Made by a program: the position numbers and the translations under genes. DNA of 64,000 nt from NCBI RefSeq assembly GCF_003268675.1, contig NZ_CP029378.1, positions 682,001-746,000 of the forward strand. Direction: 5' to 3'. Under the pieces are notes generated by a model. It saw nothing but the letters and a program-made list of their open reading frames with translations, did no database searches and was not told the DNA's origin. Below, piece by piece: positions 8,042 through 15,419 of this stretch (the first letter of the stretch is position 1; every line of letters begins with the position of its first letter). This DNA comes from Streptomyces bacillaris. Lineage in GTDB: Bacteria; Actinomycetota; Actinomycetes; Streptomycetales; Streptomycetaceae.

Positions 8042-8983
8042 ATGGGGGCTGGCCACGACCACGGGCATACGCACGGCGGACCGCCCCCGACCGGAACGGC
8101 GGCCGCCGCCTACCGGGGCAGGCTGCGCGTCGCCCTGACGATCACGCTGAGCGTGATGGTCATGGAGATCGTCGGCGGGGTGCTCTCCGACTCGCTGGCC
8201 CTGATCGCGGACGCCGCCCACATGGCCACCGACGCCCTGGGGCTCGGGATGGCGCTGCTCGCCATCCACTTCGCCAACCGCCCGGCCGGGCCGAACCGCA
8301 CCTTCGGCTTCGCCCGCGCCGAGATCCTGGCGGCGCTCGCCAACTGTCTGCTGCTGCTCGGCGTGGGCGCCTTCCTGATCTTCGAGGCGGTCGACCGGTT
8401 CATCACGCCGGCCGAGACGAAGGGCGGCCTGGCGATCATGTTCGCCGTCGTCGGTCTGGTGGCCAACATCGTCTCCCTCTCCCTGCTGATGCGGGGGCAG
8501 AAGGAGAGCCTGAACGTGCGCGGCGCCTATCTGGAGGTGATGGCGGACACCCTGGGCTCGGTCGCGGTGATCGTCTCGGCGGGCATCATCATGGCGACCG
8601 GCTGGCAGGCCGCCGACCCGATCGCCTCCCTGGTGATCGGCCTGATGATCGTCCCCCGCACGGTGAAGCTGCTGCGGGAGACCCTGAACGTGCTGCTGGA
8701 GGCGGCGCCCAAGGGTGTGGACATGGCGGAGGTACGGGCCCACATCATGGCGCTCCCCGGCGTCCTCGGCGTCCACGACCTGCACGCCTGGACGATCACC
8801 TCGGGGATGCCGGTGCTCTCGGCCCATGTGGTGGTGCGCCAGGAGATGCTGGACTCGATAGGGCACGAGAAGGTGCTCCACGAGCTGCAGGGCTGCCTCG
8901 GGGACCACTTCGACGTGGAGCACTGCACCTTCCAGCTGGAGCCGAGCGGTCACGCGGAGCACGAGGCGCGTCTCTGCCACTGA
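8042..8983 (+). CDS. cation diffusion facilitator family transporter (CzcD-like)
   Basis: 313 residues with a His-rich N-terminus (H5, H7, H9, H11), about six membrane helices and a cytoplasmic C-terminal domain of about 85 residues. The second helix has the metal site DAAHMATD (D57, H60, D64). In the fifth helix the equivalent of the usual HxxxD reads LEVMADTLGS, so Glu replaces His. Members export Zn, Cd, Co or similar ions by proton antiport. The ATG at 8042 has GGAGG 8 nt upstream. It stands alone between the galE terminator and the next plus-strand gene. Metal identity is not fixed by the sequence; the Glu may shift preference. Confidence 0.9.
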   Translation: MGAGHDHGHTHGGPPPTGTAAAAYRGRLRVALTITLSVMVMEIVGGVLSDSLALIADAAHMATDALGLGMALLAIHFANRPAGPNRTFGFARAEILAALANCLLLLGVGAFLIFEAVDRFITPAETKGGLAIMFAVVGLVANIVSLSLLMRGQKESLNVRGAYLEVMADTLGSVAVIVSAGIIMATGWQAADPIASLVIGLMIVPRTVKLLRETLNVLLEAAPKGVDMAEVRAHIMALPGVLGVHDLHAWTITSGMPVLSAHVVVRQEMLDSIGHEKVLHELQGCLGDHFDVEHCTFQLEPSGHAEHEARLCH

Positions 8984-9132
8984 GGGCCGGAGGGCCGAGC
9001 TGCCGCTGAGGGCCGAGGGGGGGTGCGGCGGCGGTGCTATGGTGATTTCGCTGAGACGTTCGACTCTCACGCGGACATCCCGGACGGGCCGAGACCCTTT
9101 TCGACGGGGCCTTTCGAGAGGAGCTGAGGTTG

Positions 9133-9201
9133 ATGACGGTCGCGACGACGCCTTCCCGGCGCAGCAATCGTTCTTCCCTCATCTCCCGGGTTTCCGGCTA
9201 G
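9133..9201 (+). CDS. putative 22-residue leader peptide upstream of the methyltransferase-GNAT gene
   Basis: A short ORF starting ATG ACG GTC, rich in Ser and Arg (SRRSNRSSLISRVSG), with AGGAG 9 nt before the ATG. It ends 65 nt before the TTG start of the next gene. Between them, an imperfect inverted repeat (GGGACCCT at 9237-9244, AAGGGTTTCCC at 9253-9263) would sequester the region just ahead of that start. This fits a translated leader with a regulatory hairpin but is unproven. Confidence 0.3.
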   Translation: MTVATTPSRRSNRSSLISRVSG

Positions 9202-9266
9202 GTCCGCCTTTCTTCACCTCTCTTCCGGATCGAGTCGGGACCCTCACACCTCAAGGGTTTCCCACG

Positions 9267-10532
9267 TTGACCGAGAACACCGACGCCTCGCGTACCGAGG
9301 CGTTCTTCACCCTGCACCACCGTCTCCCCCGGCAGAGCCCCGGCTCCGACGCCACCACGCGTCGGCTGCTCGCCCTGGCCGGTCCGCTCCCCGACCGTCC
9401 GCACGTCCTCGATCTGGGCTGCGGTCCGGGCCGTGCCTCCCTGTTGCTCGCCGCCGAGGCAGGCGCCGAGGTGACCGCGGTCGACCTGCACCAGCCGTTC
9501 CTGGACGAGCTGCGTGAGGCGGCCGACGCGCGCGGCCTGGGCGACCGCATCCGTACGGTCCGGGCCGACATGGGCGACCTCACCGGCCCCGCCTTCCCTG
9601 CGGGCTCCTTCGACCTGATCTGGGCCGAAGGGTCGGCGTACTGCATCGGCTTCGCCACCGCCGTACGCGACTGGCAGCGGCTGCTGGCCCCCGGCGGCGC
9701 GATGGTGATCTCCGAGTGCGTCTGGACCACCGACGCGCCCTCGGCCGGGGCGCGCGCCTTCTGGGACCGCAACGGCTCCCTGCGCACCCTGCCCGGGACC
9801 ACGGCGGCGGCCGTCGCGGCGGGCTGCACGGTCCACGCGGTGCTGCTCCAGCCCGACAGCGACTGGGACGAGTACTACGGACCGCTCGCCGAGCGGGTGG
9901 CGGGCGCCGGTCCGGCGGCTCCCGGCATGGAGTGGGCGCTCGCGGCCACCCGTGAGGAGCTGGCGGTACGGCGTGCGTGCGGCGCGGAGTACGGCTATGC
10001 CGCGTACGTGCTCCGCCCGGCCGACCCCCGCTGGACCACCCGGCCGGAGACGGCCGCGGACCGGGAGGCGGTGCACGCGGTCAACGCCGCCGCGTTCCCG
10101 ACCCGGGACGAGGCCGACCTCGTGGACGCCCTGCGGGCCGACGCCGGGGCCTGGCTGCCGGAGCTGTCGTACGTCGCGGAGGCACCGGACGGGTCCGTGG
10201 CGGCGTACGCGCTGCTGACCCGGTGCCGGATCGGGGACGCCCCGGCGCTCGCGCTGGCCCCGGTGGCCACCTCGCCCGCCCACCAGCGGCAGGGGGCCGG
10301 ACAGGCGGTGGTGCGGGCGGCGCTCGATGCGGCCCGGGTGCGCGGGGAAGCGCTGGTGGTGGTGCTCGGTGATCCCCAGTACTACGCGCGCTTCGGTTGC
10401 GTACCCGCTTCCACCTACAGGATCCGGCCAGGTTTCGAGGTGCCGGACGAGGCGATGATGGCTCTGGTGCTGGACGATTCCGTCCCGGTTCCGACCGGCA
10501 TGATCCGTTATCCGGCCGCCTTCGGGGTCTGA
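9267..10532 (+). CDS. fusion protein: SAM-dependent methyltransferase + GNAT N-acetyltransferase
   Basis: 421 residues from the TTG at 9267. Residues about 1-250 form a class I methyltransferase with HVLDLGCGPGRASLLLA (SAM motif I), AEVTAVDLHQPFLDEL, and FDLIWAEGSAYCIGF (motif II/III region). Residues about 260-420 form a GNAT domain with VATSPAHQRQGAGQAVV (acetyl-CoA motif A) and YYARFGCVPASTY near the end. TTG is preferred because the protein family starts here and AAGGG lies about 9 nt upstream; an ATG at 9039 is in frame but reads through unlikely sequence. A possible leader peptide lies upstream. Substrates are unknown. Confidence 0.85.
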   Translation: MTENTDASRTEAFFTLHHRLPRQSPGSDATTRRLLALAGPLPDRPHVLDLGCGPGRASLLLAAEAGAEVTAVDLHQPFLDELREAADARGLGDRIRTVRADMGDLTGPAFPAGSFDLIWAEGSAYCIGFATAVRDWQRLLAPGGAMVISECVWTTDAPSAGARAFWDRNGSLRTLPGTTAAAVAAGCTVHAVLLQPDSDWDEYYGPLAERVAGAGPAAPGMEWALAATREELAVRRACGAEYGYAAYVLRPADPRWTTRPETAADREAVHAVNAAAFPTRDEADLVDALRADAGAWLPELSYVAEAPDGSVAAYALLTRCRIGDAPALALAPVATSPAHQRQGAGQAVVRAALDAARVRGEALVVVLGDPQYYARFGCVPASTYRIRPGFEVPDEAMMALVLDDSVPVPTGMIRYPAAFGV

Positions 10533-10540
10533 AACACCGT

Positions 10541-10575
10541 CCGCCCCGCCGCGCGCACCCTGTGCGGCGGGGCGG
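10541..10575. terminator. GC-rich hairpin after the methyltransferase-GNAT gene
   Basis: CCGCCCCGCCGC pairs with GCGGCGGGGCGG; the inner GCAC/GTGC extends the stem with a 2-nt bulge. It begins 9 nt after the stop codon. Confidence 0.7.
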
Positions 10576-10679
10576 ACATGCCCGGACCCGAAGTACGGAC
10601 AAGCGGCTTTTGTACGGCAGACTTGACCGGACTCGAGGGGTCCGGCGCACGAGGCCGGGGACCAAAGCGAAGGATGGGT

Positions 10680-11273
10680 ATGCCGACCACACCAGCCACC
10701 GCGACGCACAGCTCGTCGAACGGCACCGCAGAAGCGATCATGCTCGAACTGGTCGACGAGAACGGCACCACCATCGGCACCGCGGAGAAGCTGGCGGCCC
10801 ACCAGGCCCCCGGGCAGCTGCACCGCGCCTTCTCCGTCTTCCTCTTCGACGAGCAGGGACGGCTGCTGCTCCAGCGCAGGGCGCTCGGCAAGTACCACTC
10901 CCCCGGTGTCTGGTCCAACACCTGCTGCGGGCACCCCTACCCGGGCGAGGCCCCCTTCGCGGCGGCCGCCCGGCGTACGTACGAGGAGCTGGGGATCGCG
11001 CCCTCGCTGCTCGCGGAGGCGGGCACGGTCCGCTACAACCACCCGGACCCGGCATCGGGCCTGGTGGAGCAGGAGTTCAACCACCTGTTCGTGGGGATGG
11101 CCCAGAAGGAGCCGGCTCCGGACCCGGAGGAGGTCGGGGAGACGGCCTTCGTGACGGCGGCGGAGCTGGCGGACCGGCACGCCGAGGCGCCGTTCTCGGC
11201 CTGGTTCATGACGGTGCTGGACGCGGCGCGCCCGGCGATCCGTGAGCTGACGGGGCCGTCCGCGGGCTGGTGA
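10680..11273 (+). CDS. idi: isopentenyl-diphosphate delta-isomerase, type I
   Basis: 197 residues with a Nudix-like fold. NTCCGHPYPGE carries the catalytic cysteine region and RTYEELGI the Nudix-type glutamates; HRAFSVFLFDEQGRLLLQRR and the C-terminal APFSAWF stretch also match type I IDI. It interconverts IPP and DMAPP for isoprenoid biosynthesis. The ATG at 10680 is chosen over the ATG at 10674 because AAGGA is spaced 6 nt from the former and overlaps the latter. A small dyad (CCGGAC-7 nt-GTCCGG, about 10628-10646) lies in the promoter region. It stands alone between two terminators or convergent genes. Confidence 0.95.
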   Translation: MPTTPATATHSSSNGTAEAIMLELVDENGTTIGTAEKLAAHQAPGQLHRAFSVFLFDEQGRLLLQRRALGKYHSPGVWSNTCCGHPYPGEAPFAAAARRTYEELGIAPSLLAEAGTVRYNHPDPASGLVEQEFNHLFVGMAQKEPAPDPEEVGETAFVTAAELADRHAEAPFSAWFMTVLDAARPAIRELTGPSAGW

Positions 11274-11332
11274 CCCGGGCGTCGGCGGTGTCCCAGCGGG
11301 GACAGTCCGTCGGCGGTGTCCGTACGGGGCGG

Positions 11333-11788
11333 TCAGAGCTGCGTCTTCAACGGCAGCGCCGCCCAGATGATCTTGCCGCCGCTCGCGGTGTGCTCCACGT
11401 CGCAGCTGCCGCCCGCCTCGGCGGTGACCTCCTTGACCAGCAGCAGCCCGCGACCGCCCGTCTGCGCGTAGTCCGTCTCCAGCGCGGTCGGGCGGTAGGG
11501 GTGGCTGTCCTCGACCGAGACCCTGACCCAGTCGGCGCCGATGGCCACCTCGACCGCCAGCTCCGGCGAGAGGAGCGCCGCGTGCTTGACGGCGTTGGTG
11601 ACCAGCTCCGAGACGATCAGCAGCAGCCCCTGCAGGATGTCGTCCTCGATCGGCACGCCCTGGCGGCCGAGGAGGTCGCGCACGGCGTGCCGGGCCCGAG
11701 GCACGGACACATCGACGGCGGGGGCGGTGAAACGCCACACCCCCTCGTACGACACGGGATCGGCAGGGGGGCTCCCTAGGCTCTCCAT
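11333..11788 (-). CDS. ATP-binding protein, anti-sigma factor (RsbW-like) kinase domain
   Basis: 151 residues comprising one HATPase_c domain. The N-box reads SELVTNAVKHA near residue 66 and the G-box GGRGLLLVKEV near 115. Streptomyces carry dozens of such small GHKL ATPases, some of which bind and inhibit sigma factors and phosphorylate anti-anti-sigma factors. The ATG at 11788 fits the start of the conserved WRFTAP strand; the longer in-frame reading has no family support. No partner gene is adjacent. It could act in a sigma-factor or DUF397/regulator network; the function is inferred from family only. Confidence 0.85.
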   Translation of the reverse strand: MESLGSPPADPVSYEGVWRFTAPAVDVSVPRARHAVRDLLGRQGVPIEDDILQGLLLIVSELVTNAVKHAALLSPELAVEVAIGADWVRVSVEDSHPYRPTALETDYAQTGGRGLLLVKEVTAEAGGSCDVEHTASGGKIIWAALPLKTQL

Positions 11789-11934
11789 CGTCCGGCACCA
11801 GCTCTCACTCGCATTGCACTGACCGTCGAGTAAAGAGTGTTGGGAATGGCTTGGTCCGTACCGTGCCACTGATCGGAAGTAGCTGCGTATCGGCGCCATT
11901 CGACCGAGGGTGCGCGGAGTTGCCGAGTAGGTGA

Positions 11935-12669
11935 CTACTTCTGACCGTCTCCCGGGGCCTTGGGCGGACTGTCCGTAGCCGGGGCGGGTGCATCGAGCCG
12001 TTCGGCTCCCCGTCCGGCCCCCCGGTCGCCGAGCCGGTCGCCGCCCCGGTCCTCGAGCCGGTCCGAGACCATGCTGACGATGCGCCGGCCGCCGATCCCG
12101 ATGGCGATGAGCCCGAGGCCGTCGAAGAGCAGGGCCAGCGAGAAGAAGACCCCGAGGACGTACAGGCTGCTGTGCGGCCAGTCGAACAGGACCAGCAGAC
12201 CCAGCAGCAGCCCGAAGGCCCCTTGCAGCAGGGTCCATCCCATCTGCGGGCCCCGGACGACCACGCTGCCGACCAGCCGGAACACCCCGCCGGTCAGGAA
12301 GAGCAGCGCGGCGAACATGGTCAGCGCCTCGGCGGTGCCCTCGGGGTGGCGGATGACCACGACGCCCGCGGCGAGGTTGAGGGCGGCGACCACGACACCG
12401 AGCCAGAAGTAGTTGGTGCCGCGCGACTCGATCGCGTGCGCCAGGGCGACGAGACCGCCGATCAGCAGCAACCAGCCGAAGAGCAGCATCGAGGTGAGGG
12501 TGGCGACCCCGGTGTAGATCAGGCCGACGATGCCGGCGATCACCAGCAGGGTGCCGAGGAAAGCGAGCCAGCCGAAACTGCGGCTGAGCTTTCTGCCCTC
12601 GGCGGCGGGGCCGTTTCCGGCCCTCTTGGCGGCTCCGCGCTTACGGCCTTCGGCGGTCGGTCCGTTCAT
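11935..12669 (-). CDS. HdeD/DUF308 family membrane protein
   Basis: 244 residues. A basic N-terminus of about 30 residues is followed by about six hydrophobic helices between roughly 35 and 195 in the paired pattern of HdeD/DUF308, including a TLLQGAFGLLLGLLVL segment. A charged Asp/Arg/Gly-rich tail of about 45 residues ends the protein. HdeD in E. coli is linked to acid resistance; the Streptomyces members have no assigned function. The gene is divergent from the enoyl-CoA hydratase gene with an 80-nt gap. The start ATG at 12669 has GAGGAGCTG just upstream. Confidence 0.85.
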   Translation of the reverse strand: MNGPTAEGRKRGAAKRAGNGPAAEGRKLSRSFGWLAFLGTLLVIAGIVGLIYTGVATLTSMLLFGWLLLIGGLVALAHAIESRGTNYFWLGVVVAALNLAAGVVVIRHPEGTAEALTMFAALLFLTGGVFRLVGSVVVRGPQMGWTLLQGAFGLLLGLLVLFDWPHSSLYVLGVFFSLALLFDGLGLIAIGIGGRRIVSMVSDRLEDRGGDRLGDRGAGRGAERLDAPAPATDSPPKAPGDGQK

Positions 12670-12736
12670 CGACAGCTCCTCACGGTGCGTGTCCGCTTCG
12701 CGACCCCTTCTTGATCATAGGTTCGAACCGTACGGA

Positions 12737-12742
12737 TAGCAT
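12737..12742 (+). promoter_or_regulatory. -10 box of a probably leaderless enoyl-CoA hydratase transcript
   Basis: TAGCAT ends 7 nt before the ATG at 12750, and no Shine-Dalgarno lies in between. TTGATC at 12711-12716 is a possible but distant -35 element. Confidence 0.5.
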
Positions 12743-12749
12743 CCGGCGC

Positions 12750-13526
12750 ATGGACCGTACGGAACCCCAGCTGCTCTGCTCCGTCGACGGCGGTGTCGCC
12801 ACCGTCGTGATCAGCCACCCCGCCAAGCGCAACGCCATGACCGCCGCGATGTGGCGCAGCCTGCCGGAGCTGCTGGAGCGGCTGGCCGCCGACCCGGCGG
12901 TCCGGGTGCTGGTGCTGGCGGGCGCCGGGGACACCTTCTGCGCCGGGGCCGACATCTCCACGCTGCGGGAGAGCGCCAGGGAGGCCCAGGCGCTCGCGGT
13001 GGCGGCCGAGGAGGCGCTCGCCGCCTTCCCCCGGCCGACGCTCGCCGCCGTGCGCGGCTTCTGCGTGGGCGGCGGCAGCCAGCTCGCGGCCGCCTGCGAT
13101 CTGCGGTTCGCGCAGGAGGGCGCCCTGTTCGGCGTGACGCCCGCCAAGCTCGGCATCGTCTACGCGTCCTCCTCCACCCGGCGGCTGGTCTCCCTGGTCG
13201 GCCCGGCCACGGCGAAGCACCTGCTCTTCTCCGGCGAGCTGATCGACACGGAGCGGGCCCTGCGCACCGGCCTGGTGGACGAAGTGCTGCCGGACGGCGG
13301 CGGCCTGGGCCGGCGGGTGGCGGCGTACGCCGGTGTGCTGGCCTCACGCTCCCAGCTCACGCAGGCGTCGGCCAAGGAGTTCGCGGCGGGGCGGCGGGAC
13401 CGGGACGCGTACTGGACCGGTGAGGCATGCTCCAGCGGCGACACCGCGGAGGGGGTCGCCGCCTTCCTGGAGCGGCGGGAGCCGAAGTTCACGTACACGA
13501 CGGGAAGCGTGGAGCCTACTGGGTGA
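12750..13526 (+). CDS. enoyl-CoA hydratase/isomerase family protein
   Basis: 258 residues of the crotonase fold. The oxyanion-hole strands are seen as AGAGDTFCAGADIS (near 62-75) and VRGFCVGGGSQLAAACDLRFA (near 99-120), followed by FGVTPAKLGI. The glutamates of classical hydratases are not both evident in this region, so isomerase, hydrolase or other CoA-ester activity is possible. The ATG at 12750 looks leaderless. It is convergent with the DJ-1 family gene, with a hairpin between them. It probably acts on an acyl-CoA in the cytoplasm. Confidence 0.88.
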   Translation: MDRTEPQLLCSVDGGVATVVISHPAKRNAMTAAMWRSLPELLERLAADPAVRVLVLAGAGDTFCAGADISTLRESAREAQALAVAAEEALAAFPRPTLAAVRGFCVGGGSQLAAACDLRFAQEGALFGVTPAKLGIVYASSSTRRLVSLVGPATAKHLLFSGELIDTERALRTGLVDEVLPDGGGLGRRVAAYAGVLASRSQLTQASAKEFAAGRRDRDAYWTGEACSSGDTAEGVAAFLERREPKFTYTTGSVEPTG

Positions 13527-13571
13527 TGCAGGGCCCACTGGGTCACGCGGCCGATCGGGTCCTACGGGGTC

Positions 13572-13607
13572 CACGCCCCGGTTCGCGGCGGGCCCTACCG
13601 GGGCGTG
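13572..13607. terminator. bidirectional hairpin between convergent genes
   Basis: A perfect 10-bp inverted repeat (CACGCCCCGG ... CCGGGGCGTG) lies after the enoyl-CoA hydratase stop and overlaps the last codons of the convergent DJ-1 family gene. Confidence 0.6.
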
Positions 13608-14230
13608 TGCCGGCTCTTCTCGCGCCACTGCTCCACCAGCGCCGCCGGGGCCTTCTCCGGGGATCCGCAGTCGTAGGGCGGCTGCGGGTCGTACTCGGTG
13701 AGCAGTTGCACCGAGCGGGCCGTGTCGTCGCCCGCGATCCGGCCGAGCAGGGCGAGCCCCATGTCGATACCGGAGGAGACCCCGGCGGCGGTGACGTACT
13801 TGCCGTCGAAGACCACCCGCTCCCCCGTCGGCTCCGCGCCGAACTGCTTCAGAGCCTCCAGCGCCAGCCAGTGGGAGGTGGCCCGGCGGCCCTCCAGCAG
13901 TCCGGCCGCCGCTAGCAGCAGGGACCCGGTGCAGACGGAGGTCGTCCACGTGGTGGCGGTGTCGGCGGTACGTAGCCAGCCGAGCAGGGTCCCGTTCTCC
14001 ATCTGGTCGCTCTGCCCGGGGCCGCCCGGCACGATCACCAGGTCCGGGGAGGGCACCTCCGCGAGGGTCCTGTGGGCGACGAGGTGGAGGCTGCCGGTGT
14101 CGTTGGCGACGGGGCCGGTCCGTTCGGCGACGAAGACGACCTCGGCGGCGGGGGCTCGGCTGAGGATCTCGTAGGGTCCCACCGCGTCCAGGGCGGTGAA
14201 GCGGTCGAAGAGCGTGATGGCGATCTGCAC
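13595..14230 (-). CDS. DJ-1/PfpI family protein
   Basis: 211 residues of the class I glutamine-amidotransferase-like fold. The nucleophile elbow reads WTTSVCTGSLLLAAAGLL near residue 100, with the reactive Cys followed by Thr-Gly, and a histidine follows in ATSHW. The N-terminus IAITLFDRFTALDAVGPYE matches the AraC-associated DJ-1 group, but no DNA-binding domain is present. GGAAGG precedes the ATG. It lies 69 nt downstream of the GlxA-type regulator gene on the same strand, and the two are probably one transcript and arose from the same domain. Candidate activities include isonitrile hydratase-like or glyoxalase-like chemistry; unproven. Confidence 0.88.
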   Translation of the reverse strand: MQIAITLFDRFTALDAVGPYEILSRAPAAEVVFVAERTGPVANDTGSLHLVAHRTLAEVPSPDLVIVPGGPGQSDQMENGTLLGWLRTADTATTWTTSVCTGSLLLAAAGLLEGRRATSHWLALEALKQFGAEPTGERVVFDGKYVTAAGVSSGIDMGLALLGRIAGDDTARSVQLLTEYDPQPPYDCGSPEKAPAALVEQWREKSRHTPR

Positions 14231-14299
14231 GGGGTGCCTTCCGGTCGGTGGGGCGGGTCGGGTCGTGATCGCGGGCCGAGTGGTCAGGGGTTCAGGTGG

Positions 14300-15271
14300 T
14301 CAGGTGGTGAACATCGGCGTGCGGAAGCGGCGGCGGTACTCCGCAGGTGCCGTAGCCAGGACCTTCACGAAGGCGCGGCGCATGGCCTCCGGGGTGCCGT
14401 AGCCGCTGGCGCGGGCGATCCGTTCCACGGAGTCGGAGGTGTCCTCCAGGAGCCTGCGGGCGTGCTCCAGGCGTACGCGGTCGACGTACCGCCCCGGGGG
14501 CGTCCCGGTCTCCGCCCGGAACGCGCGGGCGAAGTGGCGCGGCGAGAGCCGGGCGCGGGCCGCGAGGACCTCGACGCCGAGATCGGCGTCCGGGTGCTCG
14601 GTGATCCAGTGCTGGACCTCCCGGAGCGGCTCGCTGCGGGCCACCTGGGCGCTGAGCTGGGCGCTGAACTGGGCCTGGTTGCCGGGGCGGCGGAGAAAGA
14701 CGACGAGGTGGCGGGCGACGGTCAGCGCGAGTTCCCGTCCGTGGTCCTCCTCCACGAGTGCGAGCGCCAGGTCGATGCCCGCGGTGACCCCGGCCGAGGT
14801 GGCCAGCTTCCCGTCCCGTACGAAGATGGGGTCGGGGTCGACGTGGACCCGCGGGAAGTCGCGGGCGAGCTGTTCGCAGTAGTTCCAGTGGGTGGTGACC
14901 CGGTGGCCGTCCAGGAGGCCCGCCCGGGCCAGGAGCAGGGCCCCGGTGCAGACGGAGACCAGCCGCTCGGCCCGTGGCGCGTGGGCCCGCAGCCACTCGG
15001 TCAGCTCCGGGTGGGCGTCCCGGGTGCCCCGGCCGCCGGGGACCAGCAGCGTGTGCGGTACGGGTGCCTCGGCCAGGCTGCTGTCGGGCAACAGGGTCAG
15101 CCCGGCGGTCGTCCGGACGGGGTCGCCGTCGAGGGAGGCGGTGCGCAGCTCGTAGGAGACGCCCGGAGCGTGGGAGGCTCCGGCGAAGACCTCCATCGGG
15201 CCGGTGGCGTCGAGGCTCTGGACGCCGTCGAAGAGGACGACGAGCACGGTTCGCTGGGTCACGGCTGTCAT
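14300..15271 (-). CDS. GlxA-family transcriptional regulator (DJ-1 domain + AraC HTH)
   Basis: 323 residues. Residues about 9-180 form a DJ-1/PfpI domain with VSVCTGALLLARAGLLDG. Residues about 215-320 hold two AraC helix-turn-helix motifs, including LAARARLSPRHFARAFRAETG and SVERIARASGYGTPEAMRRAF. Such regulators activate adjacent genes in response to small metabolites. It precedes the stand-alone DJ-1 gene and diverges from the SCO6745-like gene. A 16-bp palindrome in the shared intergenic region looks more like a TetR-type operator than an AraC site. Confidence 0.9.
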   Translation of the reverse strand: MTAVTQRTVLVVLFDGVQSLDATGPMEVFAGASHAPGVSYELRTASLDGDPVRTTAGLTLLPDSSLAEAPVPHTLLVPGGRGTRDAHPELTEWLRAHAPRAERLVSVCTGALLLARAGLLDGHRVTTHWNYCEQLARDFPRVHVDPDPIFVRDGKLATSAGVTAGIDLALALVEEDHGRELALTVARHLVVFLRRPGNQAQFSAQLSAQVARSEPLREVQHWITEHPDADLGVEVLAARARLSPRHFARAFRAETGTPPGRYVDRVRLEHARRLLEDTSDSVERIARASGYGTPEAMRRAFVKVLATAPAEYRRRFRTPMFTT

Positions 15272-15393
15272 CCTGGGCGGCGGGCGGTGATGGCCGCAAT
15301 GACGAGTTCCCCACCTTTTCTGCCATCGCGGCGTTCCCTTTCTGCCATCAGGCCGTTCCGCGTGCTCGGACCGCTCCCCGGGGTTACGTGCCG

Positions 15394-15409
15394 TACCGAC
15401 CAGTCGGTA
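15394..15409. promoter_or_regulatory. palindromic operator candidate TACCGACCAGTCGGTA
   Basis: A perfect 7+2+7 dyad (TACCGAC-CA-GTCGGTA) overlapping the TAGCGT -10 box (15408-15413) of the SCO6745-like gene. This sequence type is typical of TetR-family operators in actinobacteria. No TetR gene is adjacent in the window. Confidence 0.6.
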
Positions 15410-15419
15410 GCGTGCGGGT

